Shown piece after piece: positions 17,769-25,752 of a stretch of DNA of 64,000 bases (positions are counted from its first letter, which is position 1; each line of letters opens with the position of its first letter). The position numbers were made by a program, and so were the translations under genes. Under the pieces are notes generated by a model. It saw only the letters and a list, made by a program, of their open reading frames with translations, was not told the DNA's origin and ran no database searches. This DNA is from an uncultured Acidobacteriia bacterium (GTDB lineage: Bacteria; Acidobacteriota; Terriglobia; Bryobacterales; Bryobacteraceae): NCBI GenBank assembly GCA_903923395.1, contig CAIXXM010000052.1, forward strand, positions 39,051 to 103,050, written 5' to 3'.

Positions 17769-19070
17769 GTGCAGGCGGGAGTTGTCTCTGGAGCAAGCAT
17801 TTCGCTGGAAGAGAAGCGTGAAGCTGTCGCGCACGTCCTCCGCAGCCGCGCGTTGCAACGCGCACCGAAGCTGCGCGAATTCCTGCGGCTGATCTGCGAA
17901 CGCGCCCTGTCCGACGGAGATGCCGAACCGCTCCGCGAGCAGGAGATCGGCACGCTGGTCTACCAAAGGTCCGCCGGTTACAACCCTTCGGAAGACAACA
18001 TCGTCCGCGTGGAAGCCCGCAACCTGCGCAAGAAACTCGCCGATTTCTTTGCGGATGAGGGCAAGGAACTTCCCCTTGTCATCACAATTCCCAGAGGTGG
18101 TTACGTTCCCCTGTTCGAATACCGTGTGGAGCTTGAACCGGATCTGGAGCCAGCAGCCCCGGCGGTCGAACTCGAGCCCGTGCCCGTTGCCCGGCCCCGG
18201 TTCCGCTTCGCCACCCCCACCGTCATTGCGTTGCTGACCCTGCTTTGCCTCTGGCTCTGGTGGCAGAATTCCCGCCTGCGGGCTGGCACTCCTTCTGTTG
18301 CTTCGGCCCCTGCCATCTGGTCCGCACTGTTTGACGAACACCACAACACGTATCTCGTGCTGGCGGACTCCGGTTTCGTGGTGGCGCAGGATGTTTTACA
18401 GAAGCGGTTCACGCTGGATAACTACCTGAAGCGCAATCATGGTGCGATTTTTCAGGCTACTGATCCGGCGAATGAGCGGGAACGTGCCGCAGAGATTGTT
18501 GGCCTGCCGCAGTTTACGAGCGTGACCGGTGCGCGCTTCGCCGGGAATATCTTCGCGCTGCCCGGTGTTCCGAAAAGCCGTCTGAGCATCCGTTACGCGC
18601 GCGAGATCGAACCCCGTGACCTGAAGAGTAACCACGTCATTCTGCTGGGCAATGCCAGATCGAACCCCTGGGTGGAATTGTTCTTTCAGAAGCTGAATTT
18701 CCGGCACGAATTTGATTTCAAGGAATCCCGCGCACGGATCCGGAATCAATCTCCGCTTCCCGGTGAATCTGCTGTCTACCTTGCTGGCGCACCGGGTGAC
18801 GATTCCAATGATCTCTACTCCACCATCGCGTTTCTGCCCAACCTGGATGGCACCGGCAACGTTCTGATTGTTTCGGGCACTGGCTCCGTGGGTACGGAGG
18901 CCGCCGGTGATCTCCTATTCAATCCGAACCTTGCCAGCCAGATGGTCCGCCAACTCCATCTGCAGAAGGACGGCCACTTGCGGTACTTCGAAGTGCTGGT
19001 TCGCTCGTCACGCTTGGGCTCCACCTCACAGGGCTTGCAGGTCGTAGCGCACCGCATGATCGGGGAGTGA
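17769..19070 (+). CDS. Membrane-anchored winged-helix regulator with extracytoplasmic sensor domain (regulator 1)
   Basis: 433 residues from a GTG at 17769 with AAAGGAG eight bases upstream; an earlier GTG at 17694 lies inside an inverted repeat and is less likely. Residues about 13-118 match the winged-helix-like domain often found N-terminal to TolB/TPR proteins in acidobacteria (REFLRLICERAL, EDNIVRVEARNLRKKL, ITIPRGGYVPLFE). One transmembrane helix follows at about 148-166, then about 265 extracytoplasmic residues containing LLGNARSNPWVELF and FLPNLDGTGNVLIVSGT. The layout resembles CadC/ToxR one-component regulators. It is divergent from the sulfatase/receptor run and a paralogue of 30546-31829. 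DNA binding and target are inferred. Confidence 0.75.
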   Translation: MQAGVVSGASISLEEKREAVAHVLRSRALQRAPKLREFLRLICERALSDGDAEPLREQEIGTLVYQRSAGYNPSEDNIVRVEARNLRKKLADFFADEGKELPLVITIPRGGYVPLFEYRVELEPDLEPAAPAVELEPVPVARPRFRFATPTVIALLTLLCLWLWWQNSRLRAGTPSVASAPAIWSALFDEHHNTYLVLADSGFVVAQDVLQKRFTLDNYLKRNHGAIFQATDPANERERAAEIVGLPQFTSVTGARFAGNIFALPGVPKSRLSIRYAREIEPRDLKSNHVILLGNARSNPWVELFFQKLNFRHEFDFKESRARIRNQSPLPGESAVYLAGAPGDDSNDLYSTIAFLPNLDGTGNVLIVSGTGSVGTEAAGDLLFNPNLASQMVRQLHLQKDGHLRYFEVLVRSSRLGSTSQGLQVVAHRMIGE

Positions 19071-19118
19071 TCGCGTCCCGTACGGCTCAGTTGGGCTTGT
19101 TCGCACGAAGATCGGCCG

Positions 19119-19390
19119 CCCGGGTTCGGGTCAGAAGACGCAGGAACGATCAAGTACTGTCGTCCACCAGCTTCATACATGGCGGGGCTTCCTTCGGAAC
19201 CGGCCGGCAGCGCAGTCTCCCAGAGAACCTGTCCAGTTTCTTCATCAAGCGCGCGCAGAATACCGTCGCTCGCGGCAACAAAGATCAAGCCTGTCGCAGT
19301 CACAACCATCCCGTGATGTTCGGCCATGAACGCACCCGTATCACGCGCACCCTCAGCGGCAGCGGGCTTTCCCGCTGGCTCCAGCCCGGC
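19119..19390 (-). pseudogene. Fragment of a duplicated PQQ dehydrogenase gene
   Basis: 19119-19365 repeats 19557-19803 base for base except for about four substitutions, a direct repeat 438 bases apart. On the minus strand it encodes the same peptide (for example GARDTGAFMAEHHGMVV). Just upstream of it in reading direction is AGLEPAGKP, which in the intact gene lies about 90 codons earlier. The fragment therefore comes from a copy with an internal deletion, and it lacks the gene's true C-terminus and N-terminus. No start or ribosome-binding site supports expression. Confidence 0.8.
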
Positions 19391-19395
19391 TTGTT

Positions 19396-19457
19396 CGCAC
19401 GCCATTCTGGCGTGCGTGTTCTTGTACCCGGAAAACGCACGCCATTCTGGCGCACGC
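19396..19457. repeat. Two REP-like palindromic units
   Basis: CGCACGCC-ATTCT-GGCGTGCG (19396-19416) is a perfect 8-base stem with a 5-base loop. CGCACGCC-ATTCT-GGCG recurs at 19436-19452 with an altered right arm. They lie at the edge of the duplicated PQQ fragment and resemble dispersed intergenic palindromes. Confidence 0.55.
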
Positions 19458-19465
19458 AGATCGGC

Positions 19466-21706
19466 TTAATTCCGCGGCAACGCGTAGACCACATACCCTT
19501 TCGGCAGGTCGGGCCGGATTGGTTCCCGCGGCTTGGTGCGCAGCGGGTGGCCGCCACCCGGGTTCGGGTCAGAAGACGCAGGAACGATCAAGTACTGTCG
19601 TCCACCAGCTTCATACATGGCGGGGCTTCCTTCGGAACCGGCCGGCAGCACGGTCTCCCAGAGAACCTGTCCGGTTTCTTCATCAAGCGCGCGCAGAATA
19701 CCGTCACTCGCGGCAACAAAGATCAAGCCTGTCGCAGTCACAACCATCCCGTGATGTTCGGCCATGAACGCACCCGTATCACGCGCACCCTCAGCGGCAG
19801 CGGCGGCATCCTGACCCAGCGGTACCTTCCACTTGATCGTCCCGCTGTTCAGGTCAAAGGCCACCACCTGAGACCATGGCGGACCAATCACATAGGGCTG
19901 ATCCGGATACAAACCCCAATTGGTGTAATAACGGTCGCGTGGCGCTTTCACTCCCGCCGGATACGGAGGTCCGCCGAGCGGCGTGTATTGGTTGCCACTG
20001 CCAGAGGGAATATTGCGTCCGCCGGGCGCTCCGCCGGTGGCCACCACGGGTCCGCCCTTCGCAGTTAGCACCACGGGTTTCCCCGCTGGCTCCAGCCCGC
20101 TGAGATAGTCATACATGCTCTTCACCGCCGCATCATCCAGGCTGGGGAAGGCGGGCATCTCACTCTTCCCGCTGCGTACGGTGGCGCGAAACGAATCGAG
20201 TGTCACCATTCGTCCCACGCCAGCGAGCGGCGGCGGTCCGGCGCCGAACCGCATCCCGTTTTCGCCATGACATACCGCGCAACGTGCCGCGTAAACCGAA
20301 GCTCCCGAAGTACCTTCGGCGGCAGGCCGCCCCAGCGGATCTTCCAGGCTCAACTTATAAACCGTAGGCCAATCCTGCGTGGTCAGATAGACCAGACCGC
20401 GACCTGGATTCGCCGCACCTGTTCCCCAATTCGACCCTCCCCGCGCACCGGGTAAGGCAATGGTTTCCTTGACATCCGGAGGCGTGAAGATGCCTTCATT
20501 CCGCATCGCCGAGATACGTGCCTTCCAAGCCGACCGCTCCTCCGGTGTAAGTATCCAGGGGTTTACATCCTCCGCCGTGATCTTCTGGCGCGCAAACGGC
20601 GGTGGTGCCGTGGGAAATGGTTGTGTTGGCCAGGCCTGCTCGCCGGGCATCAGACTTGCCGGCACCGGACGTTCCTCAATCGGCCAGAGTGGCTTGCCGG
20701 TAACACGGTCGAACACATACAGAAAGCCCTGCTTCGAAGATTGAGATACAGCGTCCACCAACTTGCCTTCATGGCGCACCGTAACCAACTGCGGTGCAGC
20801 AGCCGCATCATAGTCCCACAGATCGTGATGCACCATCTGGAAATGCCACAAGCGCTTCCCTGTCCGTGCGTCCAGGGCCAGCAGGCAATTCGCGAAGAGA
20901 TTCGAACCAATCCGGTCGGCGCCGTAGTAATCATAAGTGGGCGAACCTGTCGGAAAATAAGCGATTCCCCGCTTCTCATCCACAGTGATCTCGCCCCAGG
21001 TGTTTGTGCCACCGGAATATTTCCAGGCATCCTTCGGCCAAGTTTCATAGCCGGGTTCGCCGGGGTGTGGAATCGTGTGGAAACTCCAAACCAGCTTGCC
21101 CGTAATCACATCGAAAGCACGTATGTCTCCCGGCGCGGAAAGATATGCTTCCCCCGGCGTGGACCCCAGCAGGATCAAATTCTCAAAGATACGCCCGGGC
21201 GTGTCGGTTTGGATGCGGATCATCGTCTTCGGGTCACGCCCCAGACCCTCCCGCAGATTCACTGCGCCACGCTTGCCGAACGTAAGAATCGACTTCCCTG
21301 TGCGCGCGTCAATCTCTTCCAGATAACTGTTGATGGTAAAGATCAACCGGCGGTCTTTGCGGTCTTTACTCTCCCAATAGGCGATGCCGCGCGTGCTAAT
21401 CCCGGAGAGATTTTCATGAATCCAGATCTCCTTGCCCGTCTCCGCTTGCAGCGCCACCAGGGAACTGTTTCTCGCCAGTAAGTAGACCACCCGATCCACA
21501 ATGATGGGATTGAACAAGTAAGTGTGACCATCACCCGCGGGATAGTTCCACGCCACCTGCAACTGCTTCACATTGGACTTGTTGATCTGATTCAGCGCGA
21601 CAAAGTGCGACGAATCCGCACCGCCACCGTAGTTCGACCAAGCCTTGTGGTCCTGCTGCGCCGCGGCCAGTGACGCCACCAGAAAGAGACACGCAGCCCG
21701 CATCAT
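19466..21706 (-). CDS. PQQ-dependent dehydrogenase with inserted cytochrome c domain
   Basis: 746 residues, exported (MMRAACLFLVASLAAAQ). The quinoprotein beta-propeller covers about 20-450 with repeats such as LVALQAETGKEIWIHENL and LLALDARTGKRLWHFQMV. A cytochrome c domain follows with heme motif CAVCH at 476-480 and a likely distal methionine in SEMPAFPSL. The last propeller blades come after it (GILRALDEETGQVLWE). Such proteins oxidise alcohols or sugars in the periplasm and pass electrons through the heme. It overlaps the beta-helix gene by 4 bases, so it was likely co-transcribed with it; the IS insertion upstream may now reduce its expression. Its 3' end has a damaged duplicate downstream. 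Confidence 0.9.
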   Translation of the reverse strand: MMRAACLFLVASLAAAQQDHKAWSNYGGGADSSHFVALNQINKSNVKQLQVAWNYPAGDGHTYLFNPIIVDRVVYLLARNSSLVALQAETGKEIWIHENLSGISTRGIAYWESKDRKDRRLIFTINSYLEEIDARTGKSILTFGKRGAVNLREGLGRDPKTMIRIQTDTPGRIFENLILLGSTPGEAYLSAPGDIRAFDVITGKLVWSFHTIPHPGEPGYETWPKDAWKYSGGTNTWGEITVDEKRGIAYFPTGSPTYDYYGADRIGSNLFANCLLALDARTGKRLWHFQMVHHDLWDYDAAAAPQLVTVRHEGKLVDAVSQSSKQGFLYVFDRVTGKPLWPIEERPVPASLMPGEQAWPTQPFPTAPPPFARQKITAEDVNPWILTPEERSAWKARISAMRNEGIFTPPDVKETIALPGARGGSNWGTGAANPGRGLVYLTTQDWPTVYKLSLEDPLGRPAAEGTSGASVYAARCAVCHGENGMRFGAGPPPLAGVGRMVTLDSFRATVRSGKSEMPAFPSLDDAAVKSMYDYLSGLEPAGKPVVLTAKGGPVVATGGAPGGRNIPSGSGNQYTPLGGPPYPAGVKAPRDRYYTNWGLYPDQPYVIGPPWSQVVAFDLNSGTIKWKVPLGQDAAAAAEGARDTGAFMAEHHGMVVTATGLIFVAASDGILRALDEETGQVLWETVLPAGSEGSPAMYEAGGRQYLIVPASSDPNPGGGHPLRTKPREPIRPDLPKGYVVYALPRN

Positions 21707-23804
21707 CTCGTCGAAAAGCTCCAGCTATCTCCAGTAATGACTGTTCCGTCCGGCATCAAGGCATCCACACGCCAATAATACTCCCGTCCCGCGGCCAGTT
21801 GGGGAAGAGCGAACACGTTGTCTTCTCCCCGGAATGTCTTGGCGTTTGCAGGCTTGGCCAGGCCCGGCTTCGATGCCGAAAAATAAACGGTATGCCCCAC
21901 CGCGCCATAAGCGGGCTTCCACATCAGCGCATCCCGCTGTACGGGCACATTGCGGGCGTGGTCCGGCACAATCGGTGCGCTGGCTTTCGATTTCCTCTGC
22001 CCGGGAATCCAATACACTGAATCACCGCGCTCATAAGCACCAGCATCCGGCGCTTTTCCCGCCACGCGATCCGTAATACCCTCCACTGCCACGCCCGCCC
22101 CCAGAATCCTGCTGGCTCCCGCCGCCGGACGGAGATCCAGCCACTCTGGATTGGTAAGATCCCGCGCCGCATCAAACTGCTGCACGTTATTACTGAACTG
22201 CTTCAACTTACCCATCGGCGCGGCAAACCACCAGCCGAAAATCGTGTCGGAAAGGTTATTGACCACCGTGCTGTGGATATTCTGTTTGGCCGCGGTGGAT
22301 TGAATCAGAATCCCTCCCTTCACGTCGTTGTAAACGCTGTGATGGAACACCGTATTGTTGACGCAAAGGTTCGCCTGCTCAGGTGTCGGTTCATCCACGC
22401 TCTTGATCATGATGCCGGGCGCACCCAGATCCCAGACTACGTTGTGGTCCACCGTGAGTCCAGCGGTCTTGTCGTCACCCCGAATCCCCATACCGCCGCC
22501 CCAGGGCAGTGGAGGCGTCCCGGAATAGGCACCATGTACCCAGTTATGATGCAGCCGCGTGCCAGCACAGAAAGTGTTCTGCGTGTAAAGTGCGGAAGTA
22601 TCTTTGTTCCCCCCGTAGCACGCCTGGAAGGAATCCACCAGGTCATTCATGTAGACCTGGTTGTCCTGCTGCGCCACCTGCATTTGTATCCCGCCGGAAC
22701 GTTGCAGGGTGTTATATCGCACGATCGCACGCCCTGCCTTCCCCACCATCGCGAGAGTCGCGCGGCTGACCTGCAAAGGCGGATAGGTCAAGGAAGAACT
22801 GTAATCGAAGTCATGGAACAGATTATTCTCAATCAAGTTATCGAAGCCATTGATATAGAGGCCGCTGAAGGATCCAAAAGCAAAGATAGTATTCACGACC
22901 TGTGAGTGATCCGCCTCGATTGTCGGAAAGCTGAGCTCCACCTTGGAATCAGCCGGAAGTCCCACCGCGTCTGACCAGGAGCTGTAAATTACCTCGCTGT
23001 TCTTCAGAACGATATACGAACTCTTATGGTTCGGATCTTTCCCAAAGCGGAAGGCCGTGGCAAAGAAAGTAAGTCCGTCCAAGGTAAGATGCGTTGATGC
23101 CGCGTCCGCAGAAAATCCCCAATTGCGCGTTTTGGTCTCTACAACGCCAGCCGCTGGATTGCCGCCGCCGGGCGCATAGAAGAACAACTTCCTGGCTTCC
23201 TTGTCATAGAAATACTCTCCCGGTGCATCCAGGAACTGCCGCATCCCGAAAAGATAGTAGCGATCATCATTGAACAGAGGATTGCTGCCCCCTTCATCAT
23301 GTTTGGCGAGGCTCGGCCCCAGGTCCTTCTCATAGTGAAAGACCGCCGACCCCTTCGCATGCTCCTTCACCGGACGCGTGAACGTAAAGAACTGCGGACC
23401 CACATTCAACACTGCCTGCGCGCCGCTCACATCCCAGCCCGTTGCGGCGAGATGCTTGTCTGAAATAGTGCCATAACTATTCCCCGCGGAATCTACCGTG
23501 GACCATACATCTGGCGAGAAGAAATTCCAATCCCCGTTCGCGTCTTTGGGCAGATTGGGCCAGCGTGCCTCCACCATGGGCTTGCCGTTAAAGAACAGCT
23601 GCGAAACCCTGGACACATTGAGCACCGCCACGTAAACATTCTTCTGCGGGGAAGCGCGCCATTCCAACTGCAGAACGTCCAGGCCGGACAGCACAGGCTT
23701 TTCTCCGCGGTACGCACTCAACGTCACACCTGACTTGTTCTTCAACTCCACCGCTTCCCGGTATGTCCCCGCACGGAGGATGATGTGATCACCCTCGTGC
23801 GCTA
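21703..23804 (-). pseudogene. Right-handed beta-helix protein, C-terminal part of an IS-interrupted gene
   Basis: About 699 codons of a secreted parallel beta-helix protein. GDHIILRAGTYREAVEL opens the first helix rung, and repeated short strands such as NLIENNLFHDF and GLTVDHNVVWDLG are typical of polysaccharide lyase/hydrolase-like beta-helices. A fibronectin-like C-terminus follows (VFALPQLAAGREYYWRVDALMPDGT). It has no signal peptide: the first ten residues of the apparent frame (TTG at 23832) are encoded by the IS terminal repeat. The missing N-terminus lies at 25598-25745. Removing the insert at CTAG (23802-23805 with 25595-25598) restores one frame of about 749 residues. A short product without signal could still be made from the TTG. 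Confidence 0.88.
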
Positions 23805-23809
23805 GTTCT

Positions 23810-23830
23810 CTGACCGCCTGAAAAGATTCC
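23810..23830 (+). repeat. IS left terminal inverted repeat
   Basis: Begins CTGACCGCCTG and ends GATTCC. Its first 11 bases are the exact complement of the element's right end. It lies 4 bases inside the left CTAG target. Confidence 0.85.
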
Positions 23831-23875
23831 AATAAAACAATTCCACTCTAAGATGTTTTAGCGCATACTGAGGGT

Positions 23876-24352
23876 ATGAGCCGCCCCGCGCTGCGCATTC
23901 CGGTTTCAAAGAGGGATCAGAAGGCACTGGAAGAGTTCCTGAGCGGCGGAGTTCAGCCGGTTCGCGCTGTGCTCCGTGCTCTGGCTCTCTTACAACTGGC
24001 CAAAGGTATCAGCGCCCCTCGCCTCGCCGAGTTCGTCTCTCTGACTCCACAGGCAATCCGCAAGGTGGGGCATCGGTATGTCGAAGGTGGGCTGGAGCGC
24101 GCCCTGTATGAGAAAGAACGGCCGGGAGCCGCCGCGTTGTTGGAGGACAGCCAGAAGCAGCGGATCATAGCAATGGTCTGCGCCGGCGCGCCCGAAGGGC
24201 ACGCTCGATGGACAGTGCGCCTGGTGGCGGAACAGGCCGTAAAAAGGCGGCTGGTACCTAGAGTCGGACGTGAGACTATTCGGGTTCTGCTTCTCAGCCA
24301 CGACCTCAAACCGTGGCGGGAAAAAAATGTGGTGCATCCCGGAACTCACTGA
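23876..24352 (+). CDS. IS630-family transposase, N-terminal frame (OrfA)
   Basis: 158 residues carrying the DNA-binding half of the transposase: helix-turn-helix segments SAPRLAEFVSLTPQAIRKVG and a linker with RWTVRLVAEQAV. A run of seven adenines at 24321-24327 lies near the 3' end; the catalytic half is in the frame one base later. Either a programmed +1 shift or transcriptional slippage at A7 makes the fusion protein, or the gene has mutated. Slippery adenine runs are known from IS families with split transposases. The ATG at 23876 is the only sensible start. Confidence 0.85.
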   Translation: MSRPALRIPVSKRDQKALEEFLSGGVQPVRAVLRALALLQLAKGISAPRLAEFVSLTPQAIRKVGHRYVEGGLERALYEKERPGAAALLEDSQKQRIIAMVCAGAPEGHARWTVRLVAEQAVKRRLVPRVGRETIRVLLLSHDLKPWREKNVVHPGTH

Positions 24353-25082
24353 AGAGTACATCTCGAAGATGGAGGATGTCCTCGAAGTGTATGAAAAACC
24401 TTACGATCCCAACGAACCGGTAGTCTGCCTCGACGAGAAGCCGGTTACCCTGCATGCCGAAGTTCGGCCTCCGTCTCCCGCCGTACCGGGCCGGGAAGCG
24501 CGGCGCGACAGCGAATACCAGCGGCGCGGAACCGCCAATGTTTTCTGCGCGGTAGAGCCGAAAGCCGGTCGCCACTTCACCTTCGCGACGCCGGATCGTT
24601 CGGCGGTTGAGTTTGCAAGAGTCATTTTCAAGCTGGCGATCGAGTATCCGGAAGCAACCACCATCCATCTCGTGCTCGACAATCTGAACATCCACAGACG
24701 CAAATCGCTCACGGATCTACTCGGTGAAGACGTCGGCGGCGAAGTCTGGGACCGGTTCACCGTACACCATACGCCGACTCACGGAAGCTGGCTGAATCAG
24801 GCGGAAATCGAAATCGGATTGCTCTCGCGGCAGTGCTTCGGAAGCCGCCGCATCCCGGACCTGAAGACTCTGCGCCGAGAGGTCCGCGCCTGGAACCGGG
24901 GCACGAACCGCCGCCAAATCAAAATCAACTGGAAGTTTGACCGCAAGGAGGCTCGACGCCAGTTCGGATACAAAAGGAACTATACCAGGCGGTCAGATAG
25001 CCTTCGGCCAAAAACGTTAAACATCAACGAGTTTACTGCTTATCGTAAACCCAAACCTCTCCTTCCAGAGGGCGTCCGGTAG
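24270..25082 (+). CDS. IS630-family transposase, catalytic DDE frame (OrfB)
   Basis: The functional part begins after the A7 run at 24321. The DDE triad is visible as VVCLDEKPV, HLVLDNLNIH and SWLNQAEIEIG, in the order and spacing expected for IS630/Tc1-mariner endonucleases. The frame runs past the internal right terminal repeat and ends at 25082 inside the passenger gene, adding about 28 foreign residues. In the outer copy of the right end the same frame stops at TAG formed by the CTAG target. Overlaps the convergent 3' end of the passenger gene. Probably expressed only as a frameshift fusion with OrfA. Confidence 0.85.
   Translation: MRLFGFCFSATTSNRGGKKMWCIPELTEEYISKMEDVLEVYEKPYDPNEPVVCLDEKPVTLHAEVRPPSPAVPGREARRDSEYQRRGTANVFCAVEPKAGRHFTFATPDRSAVEFARVIFKLAIEYPEATTIHLVLDNLNIHRRKSLTDLLGEDVGGEVWDRFTVHHTPTHGSWLNQAEIEIGLLSRQCFGSRRIPDLKTLRREVRAWNRGTNRRQIKINWKFDRKEARRQFGYKRNYTRRSDSLRPKTLNINEFTAYRKPKPLLPEGVR
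24976..24996 (+). repeat. IS internal right terminal inverted repeat
   Basis: Starts GGAACTATACC and ends AGGCGGTCAG. It marks the right end of the transposase-bearing copy, followed by ATAG instead of the fuller end seen at 25570-25598. Confidence 0.8.
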
Positions 25083-25491
25083 CGGTGGCGGTGCCCTTGC
25101 GGATGATCGTGAGGGTCTTCCCGTCCTCTGAAACCAAGAAGTCCTGCATCGAGGTCCCTTTCGCCCCTTTTACTGTAGACTTCAGATGCCTCTCATCGAT
25201 TCGCTGCGGGACCGCTCCGTCATGATCTTTCCCATCGAAGATGCGGACCTCCGATGCAATTTTTCCATTGGCCCGAACCGCTATCTTTCCATCGGTCGTC
25301 AAGAACGAGACGCGGTAGGTGTCTTTTCCAACCAATTCCCAAGACGACAGCTCCGACTTTCTAGGCGACGGACCATCAGGGGAATCCTTCCATTTTTCGA
25401 GGTTCGGTTTCCATGTCCCAACAAACGGATCGGCGGCGAGGGACAATCCGGCGGCAAGAAGAGCGGTAGCAACTGTTCGGGCAATCATCAC
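25033..25491 (-). CDS. Small secreted protein carried inside the IS unit
   Basis: 152 residues with signal peptide MMIARTVATALLAAGLSLA and a mature start ADPFVGTWKPNLEKWK that resembles small lipocalin-like or beta-barrel secreted proteins common in Solibacter-type genomes. Strand-rich repeats such as DGKIAVRANGKIASEVRIF support a beta fold. No catalytic motif is recognised. It lies between the inner and outer right ends of the insertion, so it is a passenger that can move with the element. Its 3' end overlaps the extended transposase frame. Function unknown. Confidence 0.72.
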   Translation of the reverse strand: MMIARTVATALLAAGLSLAADPFVGTWKPNLEKWKDSPDGPSPRKSELSSWELVGKDTYRVSFLTTDGKIAVRANGKIASEVRIFDGKDHDGAVPQRIDERHLKSTVKGAKGTSMQDFLVSEDGKTLTIIRKGTATATGRPLEGEVWVYDKQ

Positions 25492-25516
25492 GACAGTGTA
25501 TCTAAAGAGCGGCCTT

Positions 25517-25590
25517 AAATCAGAATCAACAGGAAGATTGACCGCAACGACGGCAGTTCGGATATGAAAGGAACTATATCAGGCGGTCAG
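25517..25590 (+). pseudogene. Remnant of a second IS right end
   Basis: 74 bases matching 24916-24996 with scattered changes and a 7-base deletion. It keeps the last transposase codons and the terminal repeat (25570-25590). In the transposase frame it reads to the stop TAG at 25596-25598, which is part of the target CTAG. Confidence 0.8.
25570..25590 (+). repeat. IS outer right terminal inverted repeat
   Basis: Starts GGAACTATATC and ends AGGCGGTCAG, inverted with respect to 23810-23830. It is followed by AGTA and the right CTAG target. Confidence 0.85.
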
Positions 25591-25597
25591 AGTACTA

Positions 25598-25745
25598 GGT
25601 CGCAGGCGCGCTGCATTGTCCGCAACGGACTGGCAAGCGTACCGGCGGCCTGGTCACTTCCACCGGGTGCCACGAAGATGCCGGCCCCTTGCGCCGTAAG
25701 GGTCATCCCAAGAAATGCTGCGACAGAGAACAATCTTGCCAACAT
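25598..25745 (-). pseudogene. Beta-helix protein, N-terminal part with signal peptide
   Basis: About 50 codons from the ATG at 25745: signal peptide MLARLFSVAAFLGMTLTAQG, then AGIFVAPGGSDQAAGTLASP and LRTMQRACDL, the usual start of secreted right-handed beta-helix proteins. The frame then runs into the IS end and stops within two codons. Its continuation (AHEGDHIILRAGTYRE) lies across the insertion at 23802 and below. It begins 7 bases after the receptor 3 stop, so the intact gene was co-transcribed with that receptor. Confidence 0.85.
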
Positions 25746-25752
25746 GTAGGCC

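Larger units (their letters stand above)
19071..19465. other. Gene-poor stretch holding a PQQ-gene fragment and palindromic repeats
   Basis: These 395 bases between regulator 1 and the PQQ dehydrogenase contain no intact gene. They hold a truncated near-copy of the dehydrogenase 3' region (19119-19365), the repeated word GGCTTGTTCGCACG (19094 and 19388), and two palindromic units at 19396-19457. It looks like a duplication/deletion scar. Confidence 0.7.
23803..25597 (+). mobile_element. IS630-family insertion with passenger gene, flanked by duplicated TA in CTAG
   Basis: A 1.8-kb insertion inside the beta-helix gene. Both outer flanks are CTAG (23802-23805 and 25595-25598), consistent with TA duplication by IS630-type elements. 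Outer terminal inverted repeats lie at 23810-23830 and 25570-25590. Inside are a two-frame DDE transposase, an internal right-end repeat at 24976-24996, a passenger gene (25033-25491) and a fragment of a second right end (25517-25590). The unit seems to have moved using the left end of one copy and the right end of a second, largely deleted copy. Confidence 0.85.

Noticed and set aside
15951..18344. 797-codon version of the first sulfatase
   Set aside because: The extra 244 N-terminal residues are antisense to regulator 1 and precede a clear Tat-like start at 17612.
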